Origin: Streptococcus orisratti DSM 15617
GTDB taxonomy: Bacteria; Bacillota; Bacilli; Lactobacillales; Streptococcaceae
DNA: 44,382 nucleotides
Direction: 5' to 3'
NCBI RefSeq assembly: GCF_000380105.1
Contig: NZ_KB904457.1
Coordinates: 1 to 44,382 of the forward strand
In this document: positions 17,347 through 25,481 of the stretch, in pieces
Numbering within the stretch: the first letter of the stretch is position 1
How the letters are laid out: each line of letters opens with the position of its first letter
Notes under the pieces: model-generated
The model's input: the letters and a program-made list of their open reading frames with translations, nothing else
The model's database searches: none
Told to the model about the DNA's origin: nothing
Position numbers and translations under genes: made by a program

Positions 17347-17408
17347 TTCTCAGATAGAGGCTATTTAGTAAAAATAGCTCTAACTATTTAAACTAGGAAG
17401 GTATTCAA

Positions 17409-18782
17409 ATGTCTTTTGAAATTATTATGCCTAAACTCGGTGTAGATATGCAGGAAGGTGAAATCATCGAGTGGAAAAAGCAAGAGGGCGATGTGGTCAG
17501 TGAAGGCGACATTCTCCTTGAAATTATGTCTGATAAAACTAATATGGAATTAGAAGCCGAAAACTCTGGTGTGCTGCTGAAAATCACTCGCAGTGCAGGA
17601 GAAGTGGTTCCAGTAACGGAAATTATTGGCTACATTGGTGAAAAAGGCGAAGTTATTGATTTAGCGACTCCAAGTCGGGTTGCTGAAGAACTTTCGGTCG
17701 AAGCAGCGGCAGCTAAGCCGATTCTTGCAACTCCTGTGCCAGCTATTGTTGAGCGCAAGGCGGGTGAAAAAGTACGTGCAACCCCAGCTGCTCGTAAAGC
17801 AGCTGCCGAGTTGGGCATTAACCTTGAAGTGATTCAAGGTACAGGTGTCTATGGTCGTGTTCACAAGGATGATGTTGAAAACTTCAAGGGGGCTCAGCCA
17901 AAGGTAACACCACTTGCTCGTAAGATTGCCTCTGACAAGGGAATTAACCTTACGACTGTGATTGGTTCTGGAATTGGTGGCAAAATCACTAAAGAAGATA
18001 TCTTGGCTCTTGTGCAACCAGCCAAGGTTGAGGTTTCCAACTCAGAGGTCAAGGAAAAAGCTGCGTCTGCCTTACCTGAAGGTGTTGAAGTGGTTAAGAT
18101 GTCTGCCATGCGTAAGGCGGTAGCTAAGAGTATGGTGAATTCTTATCTCACTGCTCCAACGTTCACACTCAATTATGATATTGATATGACAGAAATGATT
18201 GCGCTACGAAAGAAACTTATTGAGCCTATCATGGAAAAAACAGGTTTTAAGATCAGCTTTACCGACTTAATCGGTCTAGCTGTAGTAAAAACATTGATGA
18301 AACCAGAGCATCGTTACCTCAATGCCTCCCTCATCAATGACGCAACTGAAATTGAGCTCCATAAATTTGTGAACCTTGGTATCGCAGTTGGTCTTGATGA
18401 AGGCTTGCTAGTGCCTGTTGTTCATGGTGCAGATAAGCTGAGCTTGTCAGAATTTGTTGTAGCTTCTAAGGATGTCATCAAGAAGGCTCAGACAGGTAAG
18501 TTGAAAGCAGCTGAAATGTCTGGATCAACCTTCTCCATTACTAATCTGGGAATGTTTGGCACTAAGACATTTAATCCCATCATCAACCAGCCCAATTCGG
18601 CTATTTTAGGTATTGGAGCAACCTTCCAAACACCAACCGTTGTTGATGGTGAAATCACCATTCGACCAATTATGGCAATGTGCTTGACTATTGATCACCG
18701 TATTGTTGATGGGATGAACGGTGCCAAATTCATGGTAGATTTGAAGAAATTGATGGAAAATCCATTTGAATTGTTGATTTGA
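17409..18782 (+). CDS. pdhC: Pyruvate dehydrogenase E2, dihydrolipoamide acetyltransferase with two E3-binding domains
   Basis: 457 residues. The lipoyl domain (1-80) carries the lipoylation site SDKTN with K43. Two peripheral-subunit-binding domains follow: one from about R123 (RATPAARKAAAELGIN, ending at GRVHKDD) and one from about V166 (VTPLARKIASDKGIN, ending at GKITKEDI). Most bacterial E2 chains have only one. The catalytic acyltransferase domain spans about 215-457, with the active-site HRIVDG (H430, D434). It moves the acetyl group from lipoyl-lysine to coenzyme A and forms the core of the complex. An AGGAAGG site precedes the ATG. Confidence 0.94.
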   Translation: MSFEIIMPKLGVDMQEGEIIEWKKQEGDVVSEGDILLEIMSDKTNMELEAENSGVLLKITRSAGEVVPVTEIIGYIGEKGEVIDLATPSRVAEELSVEAAAAKPILATPVPAIVERKAGEKVRATPAARKAAAELGINLEVIQGTGVYGRVHKDDVENFKGAQPKVTPLARKIASDKGINLTTVIGSGIGGKITKEDILALVQPAKVEVSNSEVKEKAASALPEGVEVVKMSAMRKAVAKSMVNSYLTAPTFTLNYDIDMTEMIALRKKLIEPIMEKTGFKISFTDLIGLAVVKTLMKPEHRYLNASLINDATEIELHKFVNLGIAVGLDEGLLVPVVHGADKLSLSEFVVASKDVIKKAQTGKLKAAEMSGSTFSITNLGMFGTKTFNPIINQPNSAILGIGATFQTPTVVDGEITIRPIMAMCLTIDHRIVDGMNGAKFMVDLKKLMENPFELLI

Positions 18783-19045
18783 TAACTGTTTTCGCTACTT
18801 TTCTAATGTAGCGAGGGTAGAACCAATCATTGATGGTGGATTAGTAAAAAAGAAATTTATATTTCTGAGAGAAAATAAAGAAAGGATGTAGAACGAGTTC
18901 GTAACATTTGAACACGAACTAAATGCTCGGATAATAATGGCAGGTGTAGGACCCTCTGATTAGCGTAGATATGCCTACAAAATCGAAGATTTCTAACCTA
19001 CCACAAAAAATTCTGCCGCATTTTGACGTTCTTTGTATCATAATT
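18783..19045 (+). other. Leader region between E2 and E3 genes
   Basis: This 263-base gap is long for the operon. It has a perfect 7-bp hairpin TCGCTAC/GTAGCGA (18792-18814) without a T-run and a second inverted repeat AGTTCGT/ACGAACT near 18898-18922. An open frame runs into the E3 gene from 18971, but neither that ATG nor the one at 19046 has a visible ribosome site. No gene is recognised in it. Confidence 0.5.
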
Positions 19046-20800
19046 ATGGCAATTGAAATTATTATGCCTAAATTGGGTGTTGACATGCAAGAAGGCGAAA
19101 TCATTGAGTGGAAAAAATCAGAAGGTGAGACAGTCAATGAGGGCGACATTCTACTTGAAATCATGTCTGATAAGACAAATATGGAAATTGAAGCAGAAGA
19201 CTCAGGGATTCTTTTGAAAATCGTTCACGGAGATGGCGATGTTGTTCCCGTCACTGAAGTTATTGGCTATATTGGTGCGGAAGGCGAAATTGTCGGAGAA
19301 AATGCAGTACCGGTAGTAGAAGTTGCTCAAGCAACGACACAACTTGAAGCTGCTGGACTTGAAGTCCCTAAAGCTCCCGGAACTCCTGCCCCAGCAGTTA
19401 CAAAAGCAGCGCTTGCGAATGACGAATACGATATTATCGTGGTCGGTGGTGGCCCTGCTGGTTATTACGCAGCTATTCGAGGAGCTCAACTTGGCGGTAA
19501 GATTGCCATTGTTGAAAAATCAGAATTTGGCGGTACTTGTTTGAATGTCGGCTGTATTCCAACTAAGACTTATTTAAAAAATGCTGAGATTCTTGATGGT
19601 CTGAAAATTGCCGCAGGACGTGGCATTAATCTTGCTTCCACAAATTACACTATTGATATGGATAAGACCGTTGCTTTTAAAAATTCGGTCGTTAAAACCT
19701 TGACTGGTGGAGTTCAAGGTCTCTTGAAAGCTAATAAAGTCAGCATCTTTAATGGTCTTGGACAAGTAAACCCAGACAAAACAGTCACTATTGGTTCTAA
19801 GACCATTAAAGGACGTAACATTATCTTGGCAACAGGTTCTAAAGTTTCTCGTATCAATATTCCTGGTATTGATTCTAAACTTGTTTTGACATCAGATGAT
19901 ATTCTTGACCTGCGTGAAATGCCAAAATCGCTTGCAGTTATGGGCGGCGGTGTTGTTGGTATCGAGCTTGGATTAGTCTGGGCATCATACGGTGTTGACG
20001 TAACTGTCATCGAAATGGCCGACCGCATTATTCCCGCAATGGACAAAGAAGTGTCATTGGAGCTTCAAAAAATCCTTACGAAAAAAGGAATGAAAATTAA
20101 GACTTCTGTTGGGGTTTCTGAAATCATCGAAGCCAATAATCAATTGACCCTCAAGCTTAACAACGGCGAAGAAGTCGTCGCTGAAAAAGCTCTGCTATCC
20201 ATCGGACGTGTTCCACAAATGAATGGTCTTGAAAAACTTAATCTTGAAATGGATCGCAATCGTATCAAGGTCAATGACTATCAAGAAACATCTATTCCTG
20301 GCATCTACGCTCCAGGTGATGTCAACGGTATTAAAATGTTGGCACATGCAGCTTACCGTATGGGTGAGGTTGCTGCTGAGAATGCCATGCGAGGCAACAC
20401 GCGTAAGGCTCATCTTGACTTCACACCAGCAGCTGTTTACACTCACCCCGAAGTAGCTATGGTTGGGATTACCGAGGAAGATGCTCGCGCAAAATATGGT
20501 GATATTCTTATCGGTAAATCAAGCTTCGCGGGTAACGGACGTGCCATTGCCTCAAACGAAGCTCAAGGTTTCGTAAAAGTTATCGCTGATAGTAAGTACC
20601 ATGAAATTCTCGGTGTCCACATTGTCGGACCAGCTGCTGCCGAATTGATTAATGAAGCTGCAACTATCATGGAAAATGAATTAACTGTTGATGAGTTACT
20701 TCTGTCAATTCACGGACACCCAACCTTCTCTGAAAACATGTATGAAGCCTTCGCAGACACACTGGGTGAAGCTATACATAATCCGCCAAAACGCAAATAA
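19046..20800 (+). CDS. pdhD: Dihydrolipoamide dehydrogenase (E3) with N-terminal lipoyl domain
   Basis: 584 residues if started at 19046, where the lipoyl domain begins (MAIEIIMPKLG); an in-frame ATG at 18971 would add 25 atypical residues. Domain order: lipoyl domain 1-80 with K43 in SDKTN; Ala/Pro linker to about 125; FAD motif VVGGGPAGYYAA; redox disulfide GGTCLNVGC (C165, C170); NAD-binding MGGGVVGIELG; C-terminal dimer domain with catalytic HGHPTFSE. It reoxidises dihydrolipoyl groups and makes NADH. The lipoyl domain is nearly a copy of that on E2. No ribosome site is apparent, which is odd for a highly expressed enzyme. Confidence 0.92.
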   Translation: MAIEIIMPKLGVDMQEGEIIEWKKSEGETVNEGDILLEIMSDKTNMEIEAEDSGILLKIVHGDGDVVPVTEVIGYIGAEGEIVGENAVPVVEVAQATTQLEAAGLEVPKAPGTPAPAVTKAALANDEYDIIVVGGGPAGYYAAIRGAQLGGKIAIVEKSEFGGTCLNVGCIPTKTYLKNAEILDGLKIAAGRGINLASTNYTIDMDKTVAFKNSVVKTLTGGVQGLLKANKVSIFNGLGQVNPDKTVTIGSKTIKGRNIILATGSKVSRINIPGIDSKLVLTSDDILDLREMPKSLAVMGGGVVGIELGLVWASYGVDVTVIEMADRIIPAMDKEVSLELQKILTKKGMKIKTSVGVSEIIEANNQLTLKLNNGEEVVAEKALLSIGRVPQMNGLEKLNLEMDRNRIKVNDYQETSIPGIYAPGDVNGIKMLAHAAYRMGEVAAENAMRGNTRKAHLDFTPAAVYTHPEVAMVGITEEDARAKYGDILIGKSSFAGNGRAIASNEAQGFVKVIADSKYHEILGVHIVGPAAAELINEAATIMENELTVDELLLSIHGHPTFSENMYEAFADTLGEAIHNPPKRK

Positions 20801-20832
20801 AATCCTCACTAGAATTAGAATATAATTATCAA

Positions 20833-20868
20833 AGAACACCTAGCCATTGCCTATAGGTGTTCTGATTT
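20833..20868 (+). terminator. Hairpin after pdhD
   Basis: Perfect 10-base arms (20833-20842, 20854-20863) are followed by GATTTT. This is a modest terminator between E3 and lplA. It also shows that the TTG upstream of the lplA start is not used. Confidence 0.65.
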
Positions 20869-20888
20869 TCGATGGAGTTAAAATAAAC

Positions 20889-21878
20889 ATGAAATACATT
20901 GTCAATAAGTCTAATAACCCAGCTTACAATATCGCTCTTGAAGCCTATGCTTTTCGCGAGTTAGTTGATGAAGATGAACTTTTCATTCTATGGATTAACG
21001 AACCTGCTATAATCATTGGTAAACATCAAAATGCCGTTCAGGAAATCAACAAAGAATATACGGATGCACACGGCATTCATGTGGTTCGCCGTCTATCCGG
21101 TGGCGGTGCTGTTTACCATGACCTAAACAACTTGAACTATACTATTATTTCCAACAAGGCCGATGAAGGTGCTTTTGATTTTAAAACTTTTTCTCAACCT
21201 GTTATCGCAACTCTGGCCGACCTTGGTGTCAAGGCTGAATTTACAGGTCGTAATGACCTTGAAATTGATGGTAAAAAATTCTGTGGTAATGCGCAAGCCT
21301 ACTATAAAGGCCGGATGATGCACCACGGATGCTTACTTTTTGATGTTGATATGACAGTGCTCGGCAATGCCCTTAAAGTTTCAAAGGATAAAATTGAATC
21401 CAAAGGTGTCAAATCGGTTCGTGCACGTGTTACTAATATTCTCAATGAGTTGCCAGAAAAAATCACCGTCCAAGAATTTTCAGACAAAATTTTGGATAAG
21501 ATGAAAGAAACCTACCCTGACATGACTGAGTACATTCTCTCGGAGGATGAATTGTTGAAAATCCAGAAATCAGCTGATGAACAATTTGGTACATGGGATT
21601 GGACTTACGGCAAAGCACCAGAATATACAGTCGAACGCTCAGTTCGCTACCCTGCAGGTAAAATAACAACCTACGCCAATGTTGTTAATTCTGTCATAGA
21701 ATCTATCAAAATCTATGGAGACTTCTTTGGTGTTGGAGATGTTTCAGATATTGAAGACTTGTTAGTTGGCACACGCTACGAGTACACCGATGTCTTAGAA
21801 AAATTAAAAACGATTGACACAACTCATTACTTTTCTCGTATGACAACAGAAGAGGTAGCCAAAGCTATCGTGGCATAA
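20889..21878 (+). CDS. lplA: Lipoate-protein ligase
   Basis: 329 residues. It activates free lipoate with ATP and attaches it to the lysine of lipoyl domains, here those of E2 and E3. Family motifs are RRLSGGGAVYHDLNNLNYT in the first third and FCGNAQAYYKGRMMHHG, followed by the C-terminal accessory domain. The start at 20889 (MKYIVNKSNNP) is preferred over the upstream TTG because a GGAG lies before it and the earlier codons are in the terminator hairpin. It lies last in the cluster, so the complex and its lipoylation enzyme are made together. Confidence 0.93.
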   Translation: MKYIVNKSNNPAYNIALEAYAFRELVDEDELFILWINEPAIIIGKHQNAVQEINKEYTDAHGIHVVRRLSGGGAVYHDLNNLNYTIISNKADEGAFDFKTFSQPVIATLADLGVKAEFTGRNDLEIDGKKFCGNAQAYYKGRMMHHGCLLFDVDMTVLGNALKVSKDKIESKGVKSVRARVTNILNELPEKITVQEFSDKILDKMKETYPDMTEYILSEDELLKIQKSADEQFGTWDWTYGKAPEYTVERSVRYPAGKITTYANVVNSVIESIKIYGDFFGVGDVSDIEDLLVGTRYEYTDVLEKLKTIDTTHYFSRMTTEEVAKAIVA

Positions 21879-21920
21879 TGAAATTAACTAAAAAAGCAGG
21901 GCAAAAACTAAAATTTTACC

Positions 21921-21954
21921 CTTCCGATTAAATTTGATTTTCGAAGAGTATGAG
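21921..21954 (-). repeat. Partial copy of a streptococcal intergenic repeat
   Basis: Read on the minus strand this begins ATACTCTTCGAAAATCAAA, the same start as the complete copy at 38385. Only about the first 35 bases are kept. It sits in the gap between the converging lplA and hemolysin III genes. Confidence 0.6.
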
Positions 21955-21960
21955 CAATCA

Positions 21961-22009
21961 AAAATAGCTTAGAATCAACGTTTCTGATGACGGAATTCTA
22001 AGCTATTTT
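21961..22009. terminator. Bidirectional terminator between converging genes
   Basis: Perfect 15-base arms (21961-21975, 21995-22009) have A-rich left and T-rich right ends. It serves lplA on the plus strand and the hemolysin III gene on the minus strand. Confidence 0.85.
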
Positions 22010-22030
22010 CTTATTTTTTACTTTGCACTT

Positions 22031-22687
22031 TTACAACATACAATAAACAATACCAATATATTGAAGAGTAGATGCTAAAAGGATGAAAAGATGCCAAATC
22101 ATGTGATCATAAGGACGTTTACGGGCATAAAAGATAGCACCAATGCTGTAGGAAAGTCCTCCAGCAATCATTAGCAACCAAAACATAGCGCCCGTTTTAC
22201 TGATGATTGCTGGAATGACAAAGACAACTAGCCAGCCCATCAGAAGATACAAGAAAAGACTGAATTTTTCATTGATATTTTTGGCGAAAATTTTGTAAAG
22301 AATACCGAAAATCGTTGCTCCCCATTGAAGAACAATGATCAGATAACCGAGCCAACCACCAACCAGTGACAAAGCAACAGGTGTGTAGGAACCAGCGATA
22401 GCAATATAAATCATGCTATGATCAATGATCCTCAAAACGTATTTTTGAGGTGAATCATATTGCATAGAATGGTAGACAGCGGATGAAAGGAACATCAGAA
22501 AAAGGCTGATCACAAAAATTGACATTCCCACCGAAGCAGCTATTCCATAATGCTGATAACTGAAAATAGCCGTTATAGGCAAAAGAACCAGCATTGCAGC
22601 AGCACCAACAGCATGTGTCACACTATTAGCCACCTCCTCACCAAATGAAAGACGTTTACTAAGCTTCATAGTAATACTAGTGTTCAT
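22031..22687 (-). CDS. Hemolysin III family membrane protein
   Basis: 218 residues with about seven membrane segments. Family features are the N-terminal SFGEEVANSVTHAVGA, and SAVYHSMQY and RIIDHSMIYIAIAGSYTPV, which bear the metal-binding His/Asp seen in the PAQR/HlyIII superfamily. The C-terminal membrane segment has HMIWHLFILLAS. The start at 22687 has a GGAGG site 8 bases before it and overlaps the previous gene by 11 bases, so the two are translated together. Despite the name, a haemolytic role is not shown by the sequence. Confidence 0.9.
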   Translation of the reverse strand: MNTSITMKLSKRLSFGEEVANSVTHAVGAAAMLVLLPITAIFSYQHYGIAASVGMSIFVISLFLMFLSSAVYHSMQYDSPQKYVLRIIDHSMIYIAIAGSYTPVALSLVGGWLGYLIIVLQWGATIFGILYKIFAKNINEKFSLFLYLLMGWLVVFVIPAIISKTGAMFWLLMIAGGLSYSIGAIFYARKRPYDHMIWHLFILLASTLQYIGIVYCML

Positions 22688-23123
22688 TTTCAATACCTCC
22701 AAGTTCTTGAACCAATTGATGTGTTGCATCGTATAATTTTAAAGTTTGACAAGCAGAAATCACCACCTGAGGTAATCCTTCAAGATCATCTCCGTTCATA
22801 CAGGCAACAAAGCCATCATAGCTTTCTTCAGACCGTCCACCTGCTGTCAAAATTTTCAACGTTTGACTAATTTCTTGAATTGAAAATACATTTTTCAGAC
22901 TTGTAATAGCAATCAACCTTGCCACTTGATGCCGACCATATTTTTTCTTAATAGGTTTTTCCAGATGACCATGCTTGACATAGTTATTAATCATAGAAGC
23001 TGTCAGTCCCTTATCATTTTGAGAAATGGCAGAGCTGGTAACCTGATTAACGTAGAGAAGGACTTGGTCCAAATACAAATCAATTTCAGGTAGCTCCGCC
23101 CATTTAGGATACTTTTTCACCAT
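22677..23123 (-). CDS. DUF1836 protein, putative MerR-like regulator
   Basis: 148 residues. The central part (LTASMINNYVKHGHLEKP, then KKYGRHQVARLIAITSLK) reads like a winged helix-turn-helix of the MerR type, which is how the DUF1836 family is usually described. The function of the family is not established. A GAGGTG site precedes the ATG. Its promoter carries a perfect 9-bp palindrome over the -10 box, suggesting autorepression. It is coupled to the hemolysin III gene downstream. Confidence 0.82.
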   Translation of the reverse strand: MVKKYPKWAELPEIDLYLDQVLLYVNQVTSSAISQNDKGLTASMINNYVKHGHLEKPIKKKYGRHQVARLIAITSLKNVFSIQEISQTLKILTAGGRSEESYDGFVACMNGDDLEGLPQVVISACQTLKLYDATHQLVQELGGIENEH

Positions 23124-23141
23124 CGGTTCATCACCTCTTTA

Positions 23142-23191
23142 TAATCTAGTCTTAATAACTAGATTATATATTTATCAAAAAATAAAGTCAA
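23142..23191 (-). promoter_or_regulatory. Promoter and palindromic operator of the DUF1836-hemolysin III operon
   Basis: On the minus strand TTGACT (23186-23191) and TATAAT (23163-23168) are 17 bases apart, a near-consensus promoter. A perfect inverted repeat, TAATCTAGT and ACTAGATTA, lies at 23142-23150 and 23158-23166 with a 7-base centre. It covers the -10 box and the expected transcription start. A dimeric regulator bound there would block transcription. Confidence 0.7.
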
Positions 23192-23193
23192 GA

Positions 23194-23218
23194 AAAAACC
23201 TTCATAAAGAAGGTTTTT
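23194..23218 (-). terminator. Terminator of pip
   Basis: Ten-base arms (23194-23203, 23209-23218) flank a 5-base loop. Read on the minus strand the hairpin ends in a T-run. It overlaps the pip stop codon. Confidence 0.75.
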
Positions 23219-24158
23219 AAAATAAGGATTTAAACTTTTCTTGTGACTCTATCAGAGCGTGAGTAATTTCAGGTTCAAACCCTGAATGTCCAGAAATGGT
23301 ATAAATTATTTCAGCCTTATTGAGCTGCTCAAAAAGTAACTGGGCACCAATAGGTCGGCAATCCACATCATAACGCCCATGAATGATGATTGTGGGAATA
23401 TTCTTTATTTTATGGGCATTTTCTAAAATATAATTATCTGACATAAAACAACTATTGATAAAATAATGTGTTTCCATTGTAGCCATGGCTATATCTTCAT
23501 CGGTAATGCTATCTGATAAAAGCTTGGGATATAGTGTAATAACGCTATTTTCAAAATCTGCAAAAGCTTTTCCATATCGCTCTCTAATAGCCTTATCAGG
23601 AGAAGTCAAGTAGCGATAATAGCTAGCAATATTATTCTTTTGTTCTTCTAGCGTCAAAAGACTGGTGAATTTAGCATAGGCTTCTGGGAAAAATTGACCA
23701 GTACCTCCTTGATAAAGCCAGTCAATATCTTCTTGCCGTCCAAGGAAAACACCACGTAAAATCAAACCACAAACACTTGCTGGATAGGTTTCAGCATAGT
23801 AGAGTGATAACGTTGTTCCCCAAGATCCTCCATGAACCAACCATTTCTCAATACCAAGGTGACAACGAACTTTTTCCATATCTTCGGCCAAATCTTGGAT
23901 TGTATTATTGTTTAATTCAAGAAAAGGCTCACTTCGACCACACCCACGTTGGTCAATACAAATAATTCTATAAAAATCAGGATCTAAAAATCGACGTGCC
24001 CAATCACCACAACCACATCCTGGTCCACCATGAACGAAGATGACAGGAGCACCCTCAGGATTTCCAGACTGTTCAACATAAATACGGTGTTGCCTATCCA
24101 CTGCAAAAAGTTCCGTCTGAAATGGTGTTATTTCTGGGAAAAGAGTTTTCAAGCTCAT
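23217..24158 (-). CDS. pip: Prolyl aminopeptidase (proline iminopeptidase)
   Basis: 313 residues of the alpha/beta-hydrolase fold (peptidase family S33). It removes N-terminal proline from peptides in the cytoplasm. The oxyanion region HGGPGCG, the DQRGCGRS segment, the nucleophile elbow GGSWG with S112 and the C-terminal GHSGFEPE with the catalytic His are all present. The start at 24158 has GGAG seven bases before it; the frame extends ten codons further without a ribosome site. It follows mvaA by about 30 bases on the same strand, so it may be read from the mva transcript. Confidence 0.93.
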   Translation of the reverse strand: MSLKTLFPEITPFQTELFAVDRQHRIYVEQSGNPEGAPVIFVHGGPGCGCGDWARRFLDPDFYRIICIDQRGCGRSEPFLELNNNTIQDLAEDMEKVRCHLGIEKWLVHGGSWGTTLSLYYAETYPASVCGLILRGVFLGRQEDIDWLYQGGTGQFFPEAYAKFTSLLTLEEQKNNIASYYRYLTSPDKAIRERYGKAFADFENSVITLYPKLLSDSITDEDIAMATMETHYFINSCFMSDNYILENAHKIKNIPTIIIHGRYDVDCRPIGAQLLFEQLNKAEIIYTISGHSGFEPEITHALIESQEKFKSLF

Positions 24159-24191
24159 AAATTTCTCCTTAAATGAAAAACTAGTCACTTT

Positions 24192-25481
24192 CTAGTTTTT
24201 ATTATCTCTGATTTTCTGTAATATTGCTTGCGCAGTTTCTTGATTAAGATGCTTAGCTTGCAAGAGCTGAGTAACCAGTGTATTAAGCTCCTCTTGGCTA
24301 GCGCCAGCTAAGAGAGCAAGTGATTTGGCTTGCAATTTCATATGACCCGCCTGAATGCCAGTTGTTGTCAAAGCCTTCAGTGCAGCAAAATTCTGAGCTA
24401 AACCAACAGAAACAATAACCGAAGCCAAGTCACGTGCACAAGGATTGTTCAGCAAGTCATGTGAAATTTGAACGGTCGGATTAAGTCCGATAGACCCTCC
24501 TTTGGTTGCAATTGGCATTGGCAAAGTAAGTTGCCCTTTTAATACTTGTTCATTTTTGTCAAAAGTCCAATTCGATAGACCGCGGTATTGACCATTTTGA
24601 CAAGCATAAGCATGGCAACCTGCTTCAACAGCTCGCCAATCATTTCCAGTCGCCATTACAACTGCATCAATACCATTAAAGATCCCTTTGTTGTGTGTAC
24701 TAGCCCGATAAATATCCACTTGCGCTAAATAACTAGCTAACTCCATCTTTTGAGCAATTACTTGGGCTTCTTTTTTATCACGACTTAGAAAACGCAAATC
24801 AATGGAACAAGTGGCAGTCACTAGACTTTCCGTTGCATAGTTAGAGAGAATAGCCATAAGTGCTTGCCCACCAGATAATTCCTCTAAGGTCGGGGTGATT
24901 GCTTCCATCATGGTGTTGACCATATTGGCTCCCATAGCTTCTTGTGTATCAATAGTCACAAAAACAATTAGAAACTCTTCTTTAACTTCTACGCGAAGTT
25001 CACGCGCCCCACCTCCTCGTTTGACAATAGAGGGGTGAGCGTCATTAGCTTGAGATAATAGCAAAGCTGTTTGGTTGAAAATGTTCTGCTCAGCTATTTT
25101 ACTATCTGGAACATTGTACAAAGCTACTTGACCAATCATTTCCCGATTATGGACAATCGTCTGAAAGCCACCAGAACGTTTAATGATTTTCGCCGCAAAA
25201 CTAGCTGCAGCGACAACCGAAGGTTCCTCCGTCACAAAAGGTACTTGATATTCTTTACCATCAACAAGGACATCTGGAACCAGAGCCAAGGGAAGTGAGT
25301 GAGTGCCTATAACATTTTCTGCCATTTGATTAGCTGTTTCAAGAGATAATCTTCTCTGTTGCTCTAGTTGTAACTGATTTTCAGCGTTAAGCAAGTTGTT
25401 TTTACGGAGATGTTCAACCCGTTCTTGGGGTGCTTTCTTAGCAAAGCCAGTCCAGCTTAATTTAATCATTTTTTCTACCAT
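24192..25481 (-). CDS. mvaA: Hydroxymethylglutaryl-CoA reductase (class II)
   Basis: 429 residues, the bacterial class II size. It reduces HMG-CoA to mevalonate for isoprenoid synthesis. Conserved parts are ENVIGTHSLPLALV, TEEPSVVAAASFAAK with the catalytic Glu, the EAMGANMVNTMMEA block, GNDWRAVEAGCHAY and TKGGSIGLNPTV. The start is either 25481 or 25469 (MIKLSWTGF); both overlap mvaS (by 20 or 8 bases), so the pair is translationally coupled. Confidence 0.95.
   Translation of the reverse strand: MVEKMIKLSWTGFAKKAPQERVEHLRKNNLLNAENQLQLEQQRRLSLETANQMAENVIGTHSLPLALVPDVLVDGKEYQVPFVTEEPSVVAAASFAAKIIKRSGGFQTIVHNREMIGQVALYNVPDSKIAEQNIFNQTALLLSQANDAHPSIVKRGGGARELRVEVKEEFLIVFVTIDTQEAMGANMVNTMMEAITPTLEELSGGQALMAILSNYATESLVTATCSIDLRFLSRDKKEAQVIAQKMELASYLAQVDIYRASTHNKGIFNGIDAVVMATGNDWRAVEAGCHAYACQNGQYRGLSNWTFDKNEQVLKGQLTLPMPIATKGGSIGLNPTVQISHDLLNNPCARDLASVIVSVGLAQNFAALKALTTTGIQAGHMKLQAKSLALLAGASQEELNTLVTQLLQAKHLNQETAQAILQKIRDNKN

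Noticed and set aside
18919..19164. 81-codon minus-strand frame over the E2-E3 gap
   Set aside because: Its front half is antisense to the E3 lipoyl domain and it lacks a ribosome site, so it is not supported as a gene.
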